A DNA stretch of 60,926 nucleotides from NCBI GenBank assembly GCA_001796355.1, contig MGMG01000082.1, positions 1 through 60,926 on the forward strand. Reading direction: 5' to 3'. Below the pieces are notes generated by a model. It had not been told where the DNA came from. It ran no database searches and was given only the letters and a program-made list of their open reading frames with translations. Of this stretch, positions 17,051 to 26,586 are shown one piece after another. The DNA is from Chloroflexi bacterium GWB2_54_36. GTDB lineage: Bacteria; Chloroflexota; Anaerolineae; Anaerolineales; Anaerolineaceae. The position numbers were made by a program, and so were the translations under genes. The number at the start of each line of letters is the position of its first letter. Position 1 is the stretch's first letter.

Positions 17051-18757
17051 ATGGTTAATATGCCAAGACGCTCACTGGTTCAACTTTATCGGTCAGAATT
17101 CACAGGTTATAACTTAGCTAAATTTTCACAGGACGCCCTCGCGGGGGTTACCGTCGCGGCAGTAGCTTTGCCGCTCGCGCTTGCCTTTGGGGTTTCCTCA
17201 GGCGCAACAGCCGCCGCCGGTCTGGTAACTGCCATCCTGGCAGGAGTCCTCATAGGCGCGCTCTCCGGGGCGCCCTATCAAATAAGCGGCCCGACTGGCG
17301 CCATGAGCGCCGTGCTGATCCTGCTGGTTTCGCACTATGGTTTGGAAGGCGTCTGGATTGCTGGCCTGTTGTCCGGCTTTTTCCTGCTGCTGATCGGCCT
17401 GCTCAAATTGGGCCGCTTCATCGCTTTTATTCCATCACCAGTCATTACCGGCTTTACCTCAGGAATCGCGCTGATTATTGTCATCGGTCAGATCGACAAT
17501 TTATTGGGCGTCAAAACCACGGCAACCGATGCTGCACTATTCAAGTTGCTGGAATATTTCAGAGACGGGTTTACACCCAACTGGCAGGCAATTTTGTTGG
17601 GCCTTATTGTCATATTGACCATGATCTTTTGGCCAAAGAAGCTGAATGCCCGTTTTCCTGCGTCACTGCTAGGCTTGATCGCCGCGACGCTGGTCACAAT
17701 CATATTTAAATGGCAGGTACCTCAGATCGGCGTCATTCCCCAGACATTACTGCTCAGCGACCGGTTTAACCCGTTCACGTTTGATTGGTCGAACTTATCC
17801 AATTTTCTGGCACCCGCCTTGACCATCACCGCTTTGGGTGCCGTGGAATCGCTTTTGTGCGGGGCTGTTGCTTCAAACATGACCGGTATCCGGCTTCAGG
17901 CCAACCAGGAATTGATCGGCCAGGGTATCGGCAACTTGATCATCCCTTTTTTTGGTGGAGTTCCAGCAACGGCTGCTATTGCCCGCACCAGCGTGAATAT
18001 TAAGGCTGGCGGTCAGACCCGCATGGTCAGTATCATCCATGCCATCGGACTCCTGGCATCGATGTTTCTCCTGGCACCGGTAATGGCAAAAGTTCCTCTG
18101 GCTGCCTTGGCGGGAGTGTTGATCATGACTGCCTGGCGCATGAACGAGTGGTCAGCGATCCGGTTTATGTTTAAGAAACATTTCAAAAGTGACATGCTGG
18201 CATTTTCGATTACAATGTTAGCGACCATCACGCTGGACCTGACCCAGGCGATTTTGATTGGCTCGTTGATCGCTGGTGCGGTGTTTCTAAACCGCATCGC
18301 CAGCCTGGAAGTAGATGTCAGCGAGGTTGATGCTGGCAAGTTGCGCGCAAAGGGCATCGAAGCGGAGGGCAAGTGCAGGCACGTCCGTGTTGCCTTTATC
18401 ACCGGCCCGCTCTTCTTTGCTGCAACTGGAATTTTCAACGAAGCGTTTGCCGATCTCGGTGAAACGCATGCCCTGATCCTTTCCATGCGCGGTGCGCCGC
18501 TGATCGATACTGCTGGCACCGAAGCCATTCACCGGCTGAACGAAAGAATTCAACAGCGCGGTGGCACATTAATGCTGGCGGGCGTTCATAACAATGTACG
18601 CGCCATACTCGACCGCAGCGGCTTGACCGAGGAAATTGGCGAAGATAACATCTTCTGGAGCAGCGATCAAGCAATCGTTGCCGCCGAAAAAATTGGCTGC
18701 CGCTTCTGCGATGTCGAAAATGGCTCGCCGATCGTAAGTGAGGCAGCCATCGCATAA
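17051..18757 (+). CDS. SulP/SLC26-family anion transporter with STAS domain
   Basis: 568 residues from the ATG at 17051; a TTG at 16994 and an ATG at 17060 are alternatives, and no ribosome-binding site decides among them. The membrane domain (about residues 20-420) starts with the SulP signature [20 protein letters not shown], followed by [13 protein letters not shown] and [17 protein letters not shown] second conserved block is [23 protein letters not shown]. The cytoplasmic STAS domain follows (about 440-540), with [19 protein letters not shown]. SulP proteins carry sulfate, bicarbonate or other anions. The last 25 residues hold [11 protein letters not shown], an unusual Cys-containing tail. 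The next gene starts 26 bp downstream, so they may be co-transcribed. Confidence 0.92.
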   Translation: MVNMPRRSLVQLYRSEFTGYNLAKFSQDALAGVTVAAVALPLALAFGVSSGATAAAGLVTAILAGVLIGALSGAPYQISGPTGAMSAVLILLVSHYGLEGVWIAGLLSGFFLLLIGLLKLGRFIAFIPSPVITGFTSGIALIIVIGQIDNLLGVKTTATDAALFKLLEYFRDGFTPNWQAILLGLIVILTMIFWPKKLNARFPASLLGLIAATLVTIIFKWQVPQIGVIPQTLLLSDRFNPFTFDWSNLSNFLAPALTITALGAVESLLCGAVASNMTGIRLQANQELIGQGIGNLIIPFFGGVPATAAIARTSVNIKAGGQTRMVSIIHAIGLLASMFLLAPVMAKVPLAALAGVLIMTAWRMNEWSAIRFMFKKHFKSDMLAFSITMLATITLDLTQAILIGSLIAGAVFLNRIASLEVDVSEVDAGKLRAKGIEAEGKCRHVRVAFITGPLFFAATGIFNEAFADLGETHALILSMRGAPLIDTAGTEAIHRLNERIQQRGGTLMLAGVHNNVRAILDRSGLTEEIGEDNIFWSSDQAIVAAEKIGCRFCDVENGSPIVSEAAIA

Positions 18758-18782
18758 ATTTTATTCGGCTGGAGTAAAAGCA

Positions 18783-20828
18783 ATGGCAAATCACCTGGCC
18801 AACGAAAATTCGCCTTATTTACTCCAACATGCTAATAACCCGGTGGACTGGTATCCCTGGGGCCCCGAGGCTCTGGCAAGAGCCAGGGCTGAAGGTAAGC
18901 CGATCTTTCTCAGCATCGGGTATGCAGCCTGCCATTGGTGTCATGTGATGGCGCATGAATCCTTCGAGGATCAGGCAACAGCGGATCTTCTGAACCAGCA
19001 TTTCATCAGCATCAAGGTAGACCGCGAGGAACGGCCAGATTTAGACAGCATCTATATGGCTGCCGTTGTGACCATGACCCAACAAGGGGGGTGGCCAATG
19101 TCCGTCTTCCTTACCCCGGACCTAAAGCCATTCTATGGCGGCACCTATTTTCCGCCCGAGCCGCGGCATAACCTGCCTGCTTTTCGCGAAGTCCTGCGCT
19201 CCGTCCAGGCTGCCTGGCAGCAGGAACGCGATCAGGTTGTGCATGTTTCCGAACAAATTCTGGCAAATATTCAAAACAACAGCCAGCTCGAGTTCACTCA
19301 GCAGAACGAGATTCATCCAAAAATCCTTTCCGAAGCGCTCACCGGGCTGCTCTCGCAATATGACTGGGCGTATGGCGGTTGGGGGCGGGCGCCTAAATTT
19401 CCGCAGCCGATGATGATCGAACTGCTGCTGACTCACGCAGCGGATGGCAATCGAGAAGCGCTGGATGCCGCCCGGCATGCACTGGATGCCATGAGCCGGG
19501 GCGGCATGTATGATGTGATTGGCGGCGGGTTTCATCGCTACAGCACCGACTCGGGTTGGTTAGTGCCCCATTTCGAGAAAATGCTGTACGACAATGCCCA
19601 GCTTGCGCAGGTTTATTTGCATGCAACGTTGCAGACCGGTAACCCGTATTACCGCAGCGTAACCGAGGAGACGCTTGATTTTATGCTGCGGGAAATGCGT
19701 CATCCGCTGGGCGGTTTTTTCGCAAGTATCGATGCTGATTCAGAGGGCGGCGAAGGCGCATTCTACACTTGGCCGCCGGCTGAAGTTACTGCTGTGTTGA
19801 GCGGTCCAGATGATTTTCGACTTTTCACCGAAAGTTATGGCATGCCAGCCGAAGGGAATTTCGATGGGAGACTGATCTTCCAACGATCCCGGCAGCCTGA
19901 AAAGACTGCCGCCAATTTTGGAATGGATGAAACCGCGTATCTTTTGCAGCTAAAGAACCTTCACACGAAATTGCGAATAGCTCGGGAAGCCCGCTCGCGC
20001 CCGGAAACTGACACGAAGATCATTCTTGCCTGGAATGCATTGGCCGTAAGTGCATTTGCCGAGGCCGGCCGTTACTTTGACCGGAGCGACTACCTTCGGG
20101 CTGCCCAACAGTGCGCCCGATTCATCCTTTCAGCGATGACAGGGACGAAAACCCTCTTCCGCTCCTGGCGTGAAGGCAACGCTGCCATTCCGGCCTTCCT
20201 GGAAGATTACGCGGCGTTTATTCTGGCTTTGCTGACGCTTTATCAGGCTGATGGCGACGTGACTTGGTATCAAACCGCGGTCAGGCTGGCCGATGAAATG
20301 ATCGAGAAGTTCCAGGACCCTGCCGGCGGGTTTTTCGACGCCTCGGCGCTGGCCGGTGACCTGGTGTACCGGCCGAAGGATTTGCAGGACAATGCCACTC
20401 CTAGCGGCAATTCCTTGGCTACGCGCAGTTTGTTATTCCTGGCAGCCCTCTCCGGTGAAGAGCTGTACCAACAAACCGCAGAGAACTCGCTGAAAGCCGT
20501 TCAGGAGACCCTGGCACAGTACCCTACCGCTTTTGGCAGCTGGTTGCAAGCTCTTGACCTGGCTCTCAACCCATACCGCCAGGTAGCAATCGTCTGGGAT
20601 GCTGAAGCTCCTGCCGAAAAGATCTCCGCCCTGACAGCCGTTGCCCAAAAGGCCTACCGCCCACGATGCGTTTACGCCCGTTCGCCGCTGCCCTTAACCA
20701 GCGATTATCCTGAATTGCTGCAAAATCGGCCCGCCCTGAACAAAGCCCCGACCGCCTATGTTTGCCAGCATTTTGTCTGCCAACTGCCAGTTACAGACCC
20801 GGAAGACCTGCGCCGTCAACTGGGATAA
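18783..20828 (+). CDS. Thioredoxin-domain protein of the YyaL/SPATA20 (DUF255) family
   Basis: 681 residues from the ATG at 18783, preceded by GGAG. The N-terminus NRL-like [18 protein letters not shown] and the thioredoxin-like active site [10 protein letters not shown] (Cys50, Cys53) define the family. The rest is an alpha/alpha-barrel domain resembling N-acylglucosamine 2-epimerase/glycosidase folds, with the conserved segments [26 protein letters not shown] and [13 protein letters not shown]. The biochemical role is not settled: a redox or sugar-related function has been suggested for the family. Length matches the family. It converges with the alpha/beta hydrolase gene and overlaps its end by 13 bp. 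Confidence 0.9.
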   Translation: MANHLANENSPYLLQHANNPVDWYPWGPEALARARAEGKPIFLSIGYAACHWCHVMAHESFEDQATADLLNQHFISIKVDREERPDLDSIYMAAVVTMTQQGGWPMSVFLTPDLKPFYGGTYFPPEPRHNLPAFREVLRSVQAAWQQERDQVVHVSEQILANIQNNSQLEFTQQNEIHPKILSEALTGLLSQYDWAYGGWGRAPKFPQPMMIELLLTHAADGNREALDAARHALDAMSRGGMYDVIGGGFHRYSTDSGWLVPHFEKMLYDNAQLAQVYLHATLQTGNPYYRSVTEETLDFMLREMRHPLGGFFASIDADSEGGEGAFYTWPPAEVTAVLSGPDDFRLFTESYGMPAEGNFDGRLIFQRSRQPEKTAANFGMDETAYLLQLKNLHTKLRIAREARSRPETDTKIILAWNALAVSAFAEAGRYFDRSDYLRAAQQCARFILSAMTGTKTLFRSWREGNAAIPAFLEDYAAFILALLTLYQADGDVTWYQTAVRLADEMIEKFQDPAGGFFDASALAGDLVYRPKDLQDNATPSGNSLATRSLLFLAALSGEELYQQTAENSLKAVQETLAQYPTAFGSWLQALDLALNPYRQVAIVWDAEAPAEKISALTAVAQKAYRPRCVYARSPLPLTSDYPELLQNRPALNKAPTAYVCQHFVCQLPVTDPEDLRRQLG

Positions 20829-21589
20829 ATGCTGGTCATAAACCCAAGAAGCAGGCGGTTTACCTCGTCCATATGATCGATGATCACCCCGTGGCCAGCC
20901 CCGTCGATCAAATGGCGCTGCGCTCCTGGGATGCGTTCAGCCATCGCCTGCTGCACCCTGGGCAGGATGGTGCTGTCTTTCGTCCCGGTGATGACCATGA
21001 CTGGCATCCGAATCCTTGTTAACTGGCGGGTAACGTCAAAACGCGCCAGGGAAAGCATGGCCTGACGATAAATTTTTGGGTTGGAGGCTCGAATCGATTC
21101 GATCAACCGCACCCGCCATTCAGCCTGGTCAGGGTAAGGGAAAATTCGCTTTGCCACCAGTTCTGCCTGGCTGCCTGGATTAGCTATGTATGCTCGCAGC
21201 CCGCGCCGGATGAAATATGCGACCTCCGATACACTGGAGGGTCTTAATGCTGCAAACGTATTGATCAAAACAAGCCCGGTAACCCGATCCGGGTAGGAAA
21301 GCGCCATCTGCAATGCAACCGCCCCGCCCATGGATAGGCCGCATACCACCGTGCGGTTGATCCCCTCGCTATCCAACAATCGCACCATTGCTTCGGCCGC
21401 AGAACGGACCGACCAGTACCTTCCTTGCGGAGGCGAATTGCCAAAGCCAGGTAAATCAGGTGTTATCGGGTTGTACCCTGCCTGCGCTAATACTTGCGCC
21501 TGGTATCCCCAGGACTCGCCGTACACCCCCAATCCGTGCAGCAGCAGGATCGATTTATCCACACTTGTTTGTAGGGAAGATGATTTCAT
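20816..21589 (-). CDS. Alpha/beta hydrolase
   Basis: 257 residues from the ATG at 21589; a TTG at 21628 would add 13 residues. The fold and triad are complete: the oxyanion motif [13 protein letters not shown] (residues 15-27), nucleophile Ser86 in [10 protein letters not shown], Asp205 in GTKDSTI and His233 in DGAGHGVI. The arrangement fits small esterases, lipases and meta-cleavage hydrolases such as MhpC/BioH-like proteins. The substrate cannot be assigned. No signal peptide is seen, so it is cytoplasmic. It is divergent from murA, with 94 bp between start codons. Confidence 0.85.
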   Translation of the reverse strand: MKSSSLQTSVDKSILLLHGLGVYGESWGYQAQVLAQAGYNPITPDLPGFGNSPPQGRYWSVRSAAEAMVRLLDSEGINRTVVCGLSMGGAVALQMALSYPDRVTGLVLINTFAALRPSSVSEVAYFIRRGLRAYIANPGSQAELVAKRIFPYPDQAEWRVRLIESIRASNPKIYRQAMLSLARFDVTRQLTRIRMPVMVITGTKDSTILPRVQQAMAERIPGAQRHLIDGAGHGVIIDHMDEVNRLLLGFMTSIYPS

Positions 21590-21653
21590 CAGTAGCAACC
21601 TTGATCCATAAAGCGTTGAACCATGCAAGATATGTGAAATACTTCATTAAAGT

Positions 21654-21659
21654 TATAAT
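21654..21659 (+). promoter_or_regulatory. -10 element of the murA promoter
   Basis: A perfect TATAAT lies 24 bp before the murA ATG. No convincing -35 is seen at 16-18 bp. The implied leader is about 18 bases and contains the GGAGGT ribosome-binding site. Confidence 0.55.
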
Positions 21660-21683
21660 GGTACAAAATCACCGGAGGTGAAC

Positions 21684-22964
21684 ATGGAAAAGTTTATCAT
21701 CGAAGGGGGAATCCCGCTCATGGGGGAGATCACTCCGGCGGGGAATAAGAATGCAGCCCTTCCCCTCATGGCTGCCTGTTTGCTTACCGAAGAGCCTGTC
21801 ATTTTACACAATATTCCGGACATTCTGGACGTCCAAACCATGCGCCGCTTGTTCGAGAGCTTGGGCGTAAAAATTACCGATCTGGACGCACATTCCTGGC
21901 GATTCCAGGCCAATGATATTCATCCCGCCACGCTGGACCCGGACATTACCCGGAAAATTCGCGCCTCCATTTTGCTGGCTGGCCCGCTTACCGCCCGTGG
22001 CGGTGAGTTCGTCCTGCCGCCCCCGGGCGGAGATGTCATCGGCCGGCGGCGCGTGGACACCCACCTGCTGGCTCTCAAGAAGCTTGGCGCCGATGTCAAC
22101 TATGACCGCGCCTTTCATTTTCGCTCGAACGGGCTGGTCGGCGCGGATATCCTGCTCGACGAAGCCAGCGTGACTGCCACTGAGAATGCTATTATGGCCT
22201 GTTCGTTGGCCAAAGGCGACAGCGTGATCCGCAATGCTGCATCTGAACCCCACATTCAGGAATTATGTCATCTGCTCAACCAGATGGGAACAAAAATCAG
22301 CAATATCGGTTCCAACACGCTGCATATTACTGGAGTGGAACGGCTGCACGGAGCAGAGTTTACCATCGGGTCGGATTACCTCGAAGTCGTCAGCTTTATT
22401 GGTGCAGCCGTGGTTACCCACGGCGAGATCACCATTCACAACGCCGGCAACCAGTATCTGGACATGATCCGGTTGGTATTTGGCCGTCTGGGGGTTCATT
22501 GGGAAACCCGCGGCGACGACATCTTCGTCCCGCGAGACCAGCACCTGATGGTCGAAGCCGACCTGGGCGGCGCCATCCCCGAAATCTCCGTTATGCCCTG
22601 GCCAGCCTTCCCGACCGACCTGATGAGCATTGCGCTGGTGGTTGCCACCCAATCCAAAGGCACCGTGCTCTTCCACGATTGGATGTACCCCAGCCGTATG
22701 TTCTTTACGGATAAACTGGTGGGCATGGGAGCTCAAATTGTGTTATGCGATCCGCACCGCTGTATCGTCAACGGGCCGACTGGTTTCTATGGCGAAAAAA
22801 TGGAAAGCCCGGATATTCGGGCTGGAATGGCGCTGGTTCTGGCGGCGCTTTCGGCGCGCGGCAAGTCAGTCATTCGCAATATTGGCCAGATCGACCGCGG
22901 CTATGAAAAGGTCGACCAAAAACTGGCCTCTCTTGGAGCACATATCGAACGCGCTGCCGAATAA
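21684..22964 (+). CDS. murA: UDP-N-acetylglucosamine 1-carboxyvinyltransferase MurA, Asp117 form
   Basis: 426 residues from the ATG at 21684, with GGAGGT seven bases upstream. MurA joins enolpyruvate from PEP to UDP-GlcNAc, the first committed step of peptidoglycan synthesis, in the cytoplasm. GNKNAALPLMAA near the N-terminus (residues 20-31) and the closing RIDRGYE-like IGQIDRGYEKV segment are family marks. The catalytic loop reads PPPGGDVIGRRRVDTH with Asp117 where most bacteria have Cys (E. coli Cys115). The same replacement occurs in Mycobacterium tuberculosis and Chlamydia and makes the enzyme insensitive to fosfomycin. No other mur gene is in the window, so a role in another pathway cannot be excluded. 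Confidence 0.92.
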   Translation: MEKFIIEGGIPLMGEITPAGNKNAALPLMAACLLTEEPVILHNIPDILDVQTMRRLFESLGVKITDLDAHSWRFQANDIHPATLDPDITRKIRASILLAGPLTARGGEFVLPPPGGDVIGRRRVDTHLLALKKLGADVNYDRAFHFRSNGLVGADILLDEASVTATENAIMACSLAKGDSVIRNAASEPHIQELCHLLNQMGTKISNIGSNTLHITGVERLHGAEFTIGSDYLEVVSFIGAAVVTHGEITIHNAGNQYLDMIRLVFGRLGVHWETRGDDIFVPRDQHLMVEADLGGAIPEISVMPWPAFPTDLMSIALVVATQSKGTVLFHDWMYPSRMFFTDKLVGMGAQIVLCDPHRCIVNGPTGFYGEKMESPDIRAGMALVLAALSARGKSVIRNIGQIDRGYEKVDQKLASLGAHIERAAE

Positions 22965-22984
22965 GTGCGTATTACAAAAAACAA

Positions 22985-23012
22985 CTGATCCCGGCCAAAT
23001 GGCCGGGATCAG
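22985..23012 (-). terminator. Intrinsic terminator after trxA (possibly shared with murA)
   Basis: CTGATCCCGGCC and GGCCGGGATCAG form a perfect 12-bp stem around a 4-base AAAT loop. On the minus strand the stem is followed by TTGTTTTTTG, a good U-tract, so it should end the signalling/trxA transcript. On the plus strand it stands 20 bp after the murA stop but has no T-run. Confidence 0.75.
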
Positions 23013-23021
23013 CCTCGTGCT

Positions 23022-23089
23022 GTTCGCCCCAATTAATCAGCTTGGTTATGGAAACAAATTAGACAAATATCAAACGTTATGGGGCGAAC
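23022..23089. repeat. Long-range inverted repeat between murA and trxA
   Basis: GTTCGCCCCA (23022-23031) is repeated in inverted form as TGGGGCGAAC (23080-23089), with 48 bp between arms. The spacer is AT-rich and has no reading frame of note. It lies just downstream of trxA and may be a second hairpin in that transcript's tail or a small mobile-repeat remnant. Confidence 0.4.
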
Positions 23090-23117
23090 GCACCGATTTT
23101 AGGTGAGAATATTTTTA

Positions 23118-23471
23118 TTAATTGGGCGAAACCGTTTCTACAACATCCAGAAATTCTTTAACCAGATCGCGCAAGATACCTTCAGGCAAAGCGCCCACCT
23201 GGCGGTGAACCAACTTTCCGTTGGAAACAAATAGCATGGTTGGGATTCCCTGGACGCCAAAGCGGGTCGGCCAGTCCGGGTTTTCATCTGTGTCGACCTT
23301 CGCGATGAGCAGTTTGCCGGCATATTCTGCCGCAAGTTTGTCGAGCGTCGGCGCAACCATTCTGCATGGGCCGCACCACGGCGCCCAGAAATCGACGATT
23401 ACCGGTAGGGTGGATTGCAACACCGTTTTTTCAAATTCTGCGTCAGTGACATGTACGGGGGCGTTAATCAT
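23118..23471 (-). CDS. trxA: Thioredoxin
   Basis: 117 residues from an ATG with AAGGAG upstream. It is a general cytoplasmic disulfide reductase. The active site is FWAPWCGPCRMVAP with Cys33 and Cys36, and the cis-Pro loop is VQGIPTML. Length and motifs are those of a standard TrxA. It is the last gene of the minus-strand signalling run, 87 bp after the response regulator, so it may have its own promoter or be read through. A strong terminator follows it. Confidence 0.95.
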   Translation of the reverse strand: MINAPVHVTDAEFEKTVLQSTLPVIVDFWAPWCGPCRMVAPTLDKLAAEYAGKLLIAKVDTDENPDWPTRFGVQGIPTMLFVSNGKLVHRQVGALPEGILRDLVKEFLDVVETVSPN

Positions 23472-23558
23472 TTTTTACTCCTTGGATCAATCTCGCTGGA
23501 TTGAATCATAACTCGATTTTTCAATACATTTTGATGCAGCCTGAACGAAAAAGTTACA

Positions 23559-24311
23559 TCAATTCGGATTGCTGAGGTCATCCATTTTTTCACGAACGAA
23601 ATCGACAAACCGGTAGCCTACGCCGCGTTCCGTCAAAATGTACTGCGGATTGGCTGAATCCTTCTCGATCTTTTGCCGCAAATAATTGATATACAACCGC
23701 ACGTAATGGGGTTCGTCGCGATACTCGTAGCCCCAGACTTTCGAAAGCAGCTGGTCGTAAGTCATAACCCAGCCGGCATTCTTGACCAGATGATACAGCA
23801 AACGGTACTCTGTCGGACGCAATTTGACCTGTTTACCGCCCACCCAGATTTCCCGGCGGCTAAAATCCATTTTCAGGTAATCGTCGACCTCGTAGACGTC
23901 CCGGGAGACAAATCCACCGGCTTCCGTTCGGCGTAAAACTGCCCGCACCCGGCTGACCAATTCGCGCGGACTAAAAGGTTTGGTCACGTAATCGTCAGCG
24001 CCCAATTCCAGGCCGCGCACTCGATCATCCTCTTCGCCTTTTGCGGTCAGCATAATAACCGGCACCTGGCTGATCTCCCGGATCAACTTCAACACTTCAA
24101 ACCCATCCAGATCGGGCATCATGATGTCCAGGATAACCACATCGGGCAGAGAATCGCGCAGCTTATGGATGGCATCCAGTCCGCGGTAGGCTTCCACCAC
24201 CTGGAATCCATCATGTTCAAGATTTAGTCGGATGAACCGCGCCATGCGCTCTTCATCGTCAACAACCAGAATCACCCGGTTTTTAAAGGTTTCGTCCAAA
24301 ATCAGTCTCAC
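23559..24311 (-). CDS. OmpR/PhoB-family response regulator
   Basis: 250 residues from a GTG that overlaps the stop of the 79-residue gene (GTGA). The receiver domain (about 12-125) has the acid pocket VVDDE, phospho-acceptor Asp62 in VVILDIMMPD, and Lys in YVTKPFSP. The winged-helix DNA-binding domain (about 150-240) ends with RGVGYRF, as in PhoB/KdpE. No histidine kinase is adjacent. Instead the gene lies in an operon with a Ser/Thr kinase, a PP2C phosphatase and an FHA protein, which raises the chance that it takes its input from Ser/Thr phosphorylation or from a distant histidine kinase. Family is certain; targets unknown. Confidence 0.93.
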   Translation of the reverse strand: MRLILDETFKNRVILVVDDEERMARFIRLNLEHDGFQVVEAYRGLDAIHKLRDSLPDVVILDIMMPDLDGFEVLKLIREISQVPVIMLTAKGEEDDRVRGLELGADDYVTKPFSPRELVSRVRAVLRRTEAGGFVSRDVYEVDDYLKMDFSRREIWVGGKQVKLRPTEYRLLYHLVKNAGWVMTYDQLLSKVWGYEYRDEPHYVRLYINYLRQKIEKDSANPQYILTERGVGYRFVDFVREKMDDLSNPN

Positions 24312-24547
24312 TCCCTGACAAATGAAATAATCTCTTCATCCGCGCCGGCCGAAATAATTTCTATAAAACTAATTCTTGACAGCGGCCACACAACGATCGT
24401 TACATTTGGCTCAAGGTAAGGAACATCCTTCCCGTCCTTTTTTCGCGGGTTTTTCAAGGATATCAGGGTATCCATCGCTGCAGGTAGCACATCGACGTCC
24501 CCAACGATCGGATCTTCGTTTGAGAAGTGCACTATAATACTCGGCAT
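24308..24547 (-). CDS. Conserved small protein of unknown function
   Basis: 79 residues. I do not recognise a domain. The protein is mixed alpha/beta, with a central KNPRKKDGKDVP basic patch and a hydrophobic C-terminal half (VTIVVWPLSRISFIEII) but no clear membrane helix. Its tight packing (21 bp after the FHA gene, 4-bp overlap with the response regulator) argues that it is real and belongs to the same pathway. It could be an adaptor or ligand-binding partner of the FHA or VWA proteins; nothing in the sequence proves that. Confidence 0.65.
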   Translation of the reverse strand: MPSIIVHFSNEDPIVGDVDVLPAAMDTLISLKNPRKKDGKDVPYLEPNVTIVVWPLSRISFIEIISAGADEEIISFVRE

Positions 24548-24568
24548 TTTTTATCTCACATTCGGATT

Positions 24569-25096
24569 TCAATCGGTAGATGTTTGAAATTCAATTTTTA
24601 GCTTGCCCAGCGCAATCAGATCACCACTTTTCAACGGGTATTCAACATTGGGAACCAGTTTTTGACCATTAACCCGGGTGCCGTTCGCGGAACCAAGATC
24701 CATGATTAAAATCCGCATCGCCTGAACCTTGATTGCAGCATGCAAGCGCGATACCCCCTGGCTATAAGCATCGAATTCAGACAGGTCAAAATCCGGCAGG
24801 ATGGGCTGTCCTCTGGCGATCCGCCCCAGACTGTATTCAGAGCGTCCGGTCAGATACATGGTTCGGTCAGTGTTCACAATATGCAGGCTGATCACAACAT
24901 TTTTTACAGGGACAACGGGGCCTTGAGCCGGGAGAACGGTTGGATTGCTTTCCTGTTCATCAAACTCCAAAGGCTCGATAGGTTGGTTCGCCAGTGGTGA
25001 AGTCAAGGTATCCGCAGTCACTAGCTGAGTACCACATTCACTGCAGAAAAGCGCGCCGGGTAATTCTTGATGTTTACAGTTTGGGCATTGAATCAT
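24569..25096 (-). CDS. Zinc-ribbon plus FHA-domain protein
   Basis: 175 residues. The N-terminus is a zinc ribbon (CPNCKHQELPGALFCSECG, two CxxC pairs, residues 4-22). A flexible acidic linker leads to an FHA domain (about 85-170) with the phospho-threonine-binding residues in place: the GR turn (SLGRIARG), SRLHAAI, and GSANGTRVNG. FHA domains bind phospho-Thr peptides, so this is the likely reader for the kinase encoded 3 kb upstream. The ATG overlaps the stop of the J/VWA gene (ATGA), which implies translational coupling and stoichiometric production. Cytoplasmic; no membrane segment. Confidence 0.9.
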   Translation of the reverse strand: MIQCPNCKHQELPGALFCSECGTQLVTADTLTSPLANQPIEPLEFDEQESNPTVLPAQGPVVPVKNVVISLHIVNTDRTMYLTGRSEYSLGRIARGQPILPDFDLSEFDAYSQGVSRLHAAIKVQAMRILIMDLGSANGTRVNGQKLVPNVEYPLKSGDLIALGKLKIEFQTSTD

Positions 25097-26571
25097 AGTT
25101 TTTTCAGCTCCGGGTCAGGCAGTAAAAATAATGACCTTGTCCCGTACTTGATGTCCTTCTCACCTTCATCGCTAAATCGTTGATGTTTTTGCAAGTGGTC
25201 TGCTTCCATCATAGCGGTTCGGGCCAAATCCTGGTTCCCTTGCGCCATAAAGCGTGATGCCAGGTATTTCAGATGCAGTGAAGAACTTTCAATATCGCCA
25301 GCCACAGCTTCTTTGCGGGCTTTCTCCTGCAGTCGGTAGAGTGAAAGGCGAGACATGGCGGTCAAAATTGCAGTTGGGGTTTTTTCTTTGGTCCATGTGT
25401 TGCGAACAGGCCGTTTTATTTCAATGAATTGCCGCTCGATTGGAATTGTCTTCGAAGGAATTTCGAAATAAACTCTACCACTTGCAATAATTTGGTCCGG
25501 CTCCACCGATTGAAGCTGGTCAATCTTAAATTCTAATATAACACTGGTATTTCGACCATATTCAAGCGGCCCAAGTTGAATGGGGAAATTAACCTCCAAC
25601 GGGCTGACATTCGGCTGAATCCGGAATGCGTAGTTTAAGGTAACGTGCTCCGGTAGTTCCAGTACCAGTTCGCTCTTACGGGCGTAGTTGACGCTCAAGG
25701 ATTGGATTTTTTGCTCAATAAACTGGACCAGATCTTCGGCTGCACTGATATAAACTGAATTTCCGCCGCTTAACGATGCCAGTCGGTCCAGAAAAGTATC
25801 ATTCCATTCGTACCCGATGCCCAATGCATGGATGGAAATCCCTTCCACCGCCGCCCGTTCAGCGACCTCGTAACAGCGCTTCTCATCACCGTAGGTGTGG
25901 CCGTCGGTAATCAAGATTAAGTGTTTTAAGAAATTGCTGCGCCCGGCATACCGCTTGAATACTTCAAATCCAAGGTCCAGGCCCTGGAAAATTTCGGTTG
26001 CGCCCCCTGCGCTGATCCCCATGACCACCGATTCGATCCGCGCCGGGTCGCTCAACGCAACCGGCGGCACTAATACTTCAGCCCGATCGCTAAATGTCAC
26101 GATGGAGAGAACATCCGTCGATCTTAATTTGCGGATCAACCGGATGAGATTGGCTCGCACCATATCCAGCCGCTCGCCGCGCATCGAAGAAGAACGGTCC
26201 AGGATGACACAAACATGCGCAGGCGGCAATTCGTTGGGGTCAATTTTTCTTGTGCAGGACAGGTCAAGTAAGGCATAGATCAGCTGCGGTTCACCCGACC
26301 GATGAATTGTGGTGCGACTGTAGCGCACTCCAACCTGGGTAACAGAGGTTTCCCGGGTAGATTCTGGCAGCGATCGGTCGTATACCGCGCGCCGTTTACC
26401 ATCCACCAGCACTTCATAAGCTTGCTGGATCTCAATGAAACGAGCTCCATCCCCCTCACCATTCTGAGCATCTGGATGATATTTCCGGACTGCGTCAAAA
26501 TAGGCAGCCCGTATTTCAGCAGGCGTGGCATCAAATGGCAGATTTAGAACTGAGTAATGTTCCATCCTCAT
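25093..26571 (-). CDS. J-domain/von Willebrand A (VWA) fusion protein
   Basis: 492 residues. Residues 4-66 are a J domain with the HPD tripeptide at 32-34 (RKYHPDAQ), which would activate a DnaK/Hsp70. Residues about 118-290 are a VWA domain with a complete MIDAS: DRSSS (125-129), a later Thr in the STD-like loop, and LITDGHTYGD. The remaining 200 residues resemble the beta-rich plus helical region found after VWA in CoxE/BatA-like and YfbK-like proteins. VWA domains usually act as metal-dependent scaffolds. A J domain fused to VWA, between a PP2C and an FHA gene, suggests a chaperone-linked adaptor. An ATG two codons in (26565) is an alternative start. Confidence 0.88.
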   Translation of the reverse strand: MRMEHYSVLNLPFDATPAEIRAAYFDAVRKYHPDAQNGEGDGARFIEIQQAYEVLVDGKRRAVYDRSLPESTRETSVTQVGVRYSRTTIHRSGEPQLIYALLDLSCTRKIDPNELPPAHVCVILDRSSSMRGERLDMVRANLIRLIRKLRSTDVLSIVTFSDRAEVLVPPVALSDPARIESVVMGISAGGATEIFQGLDLGFEVFKRYAGRSNFLKHLILITDGHTYGDEKRCYEVAERAAVEGISIHALGIGYEWNDTFLDRLASLSGGNSVYISAAEDLVQFIEQKIQSLSVNYARKSELVLELPEHVTLNYAFRIQPNVSPLEVNFPIQLGPLEYGRNTSVILEFKIDQLQSVEPDQIIASGRVYFEIPSKTIPIERQFIEIKRPVRNTWTKEKTPTAILTAMSRLSLYRLQEKARKEAVAGDIESSSLHLKYLASRFMAQGNQDLARTAMMEADHLQKHQRFSDEGEKDIKYGTRSLFLLPDPELKKL

Positions 26572-26586
26572 CCAAATAACAAAGCC

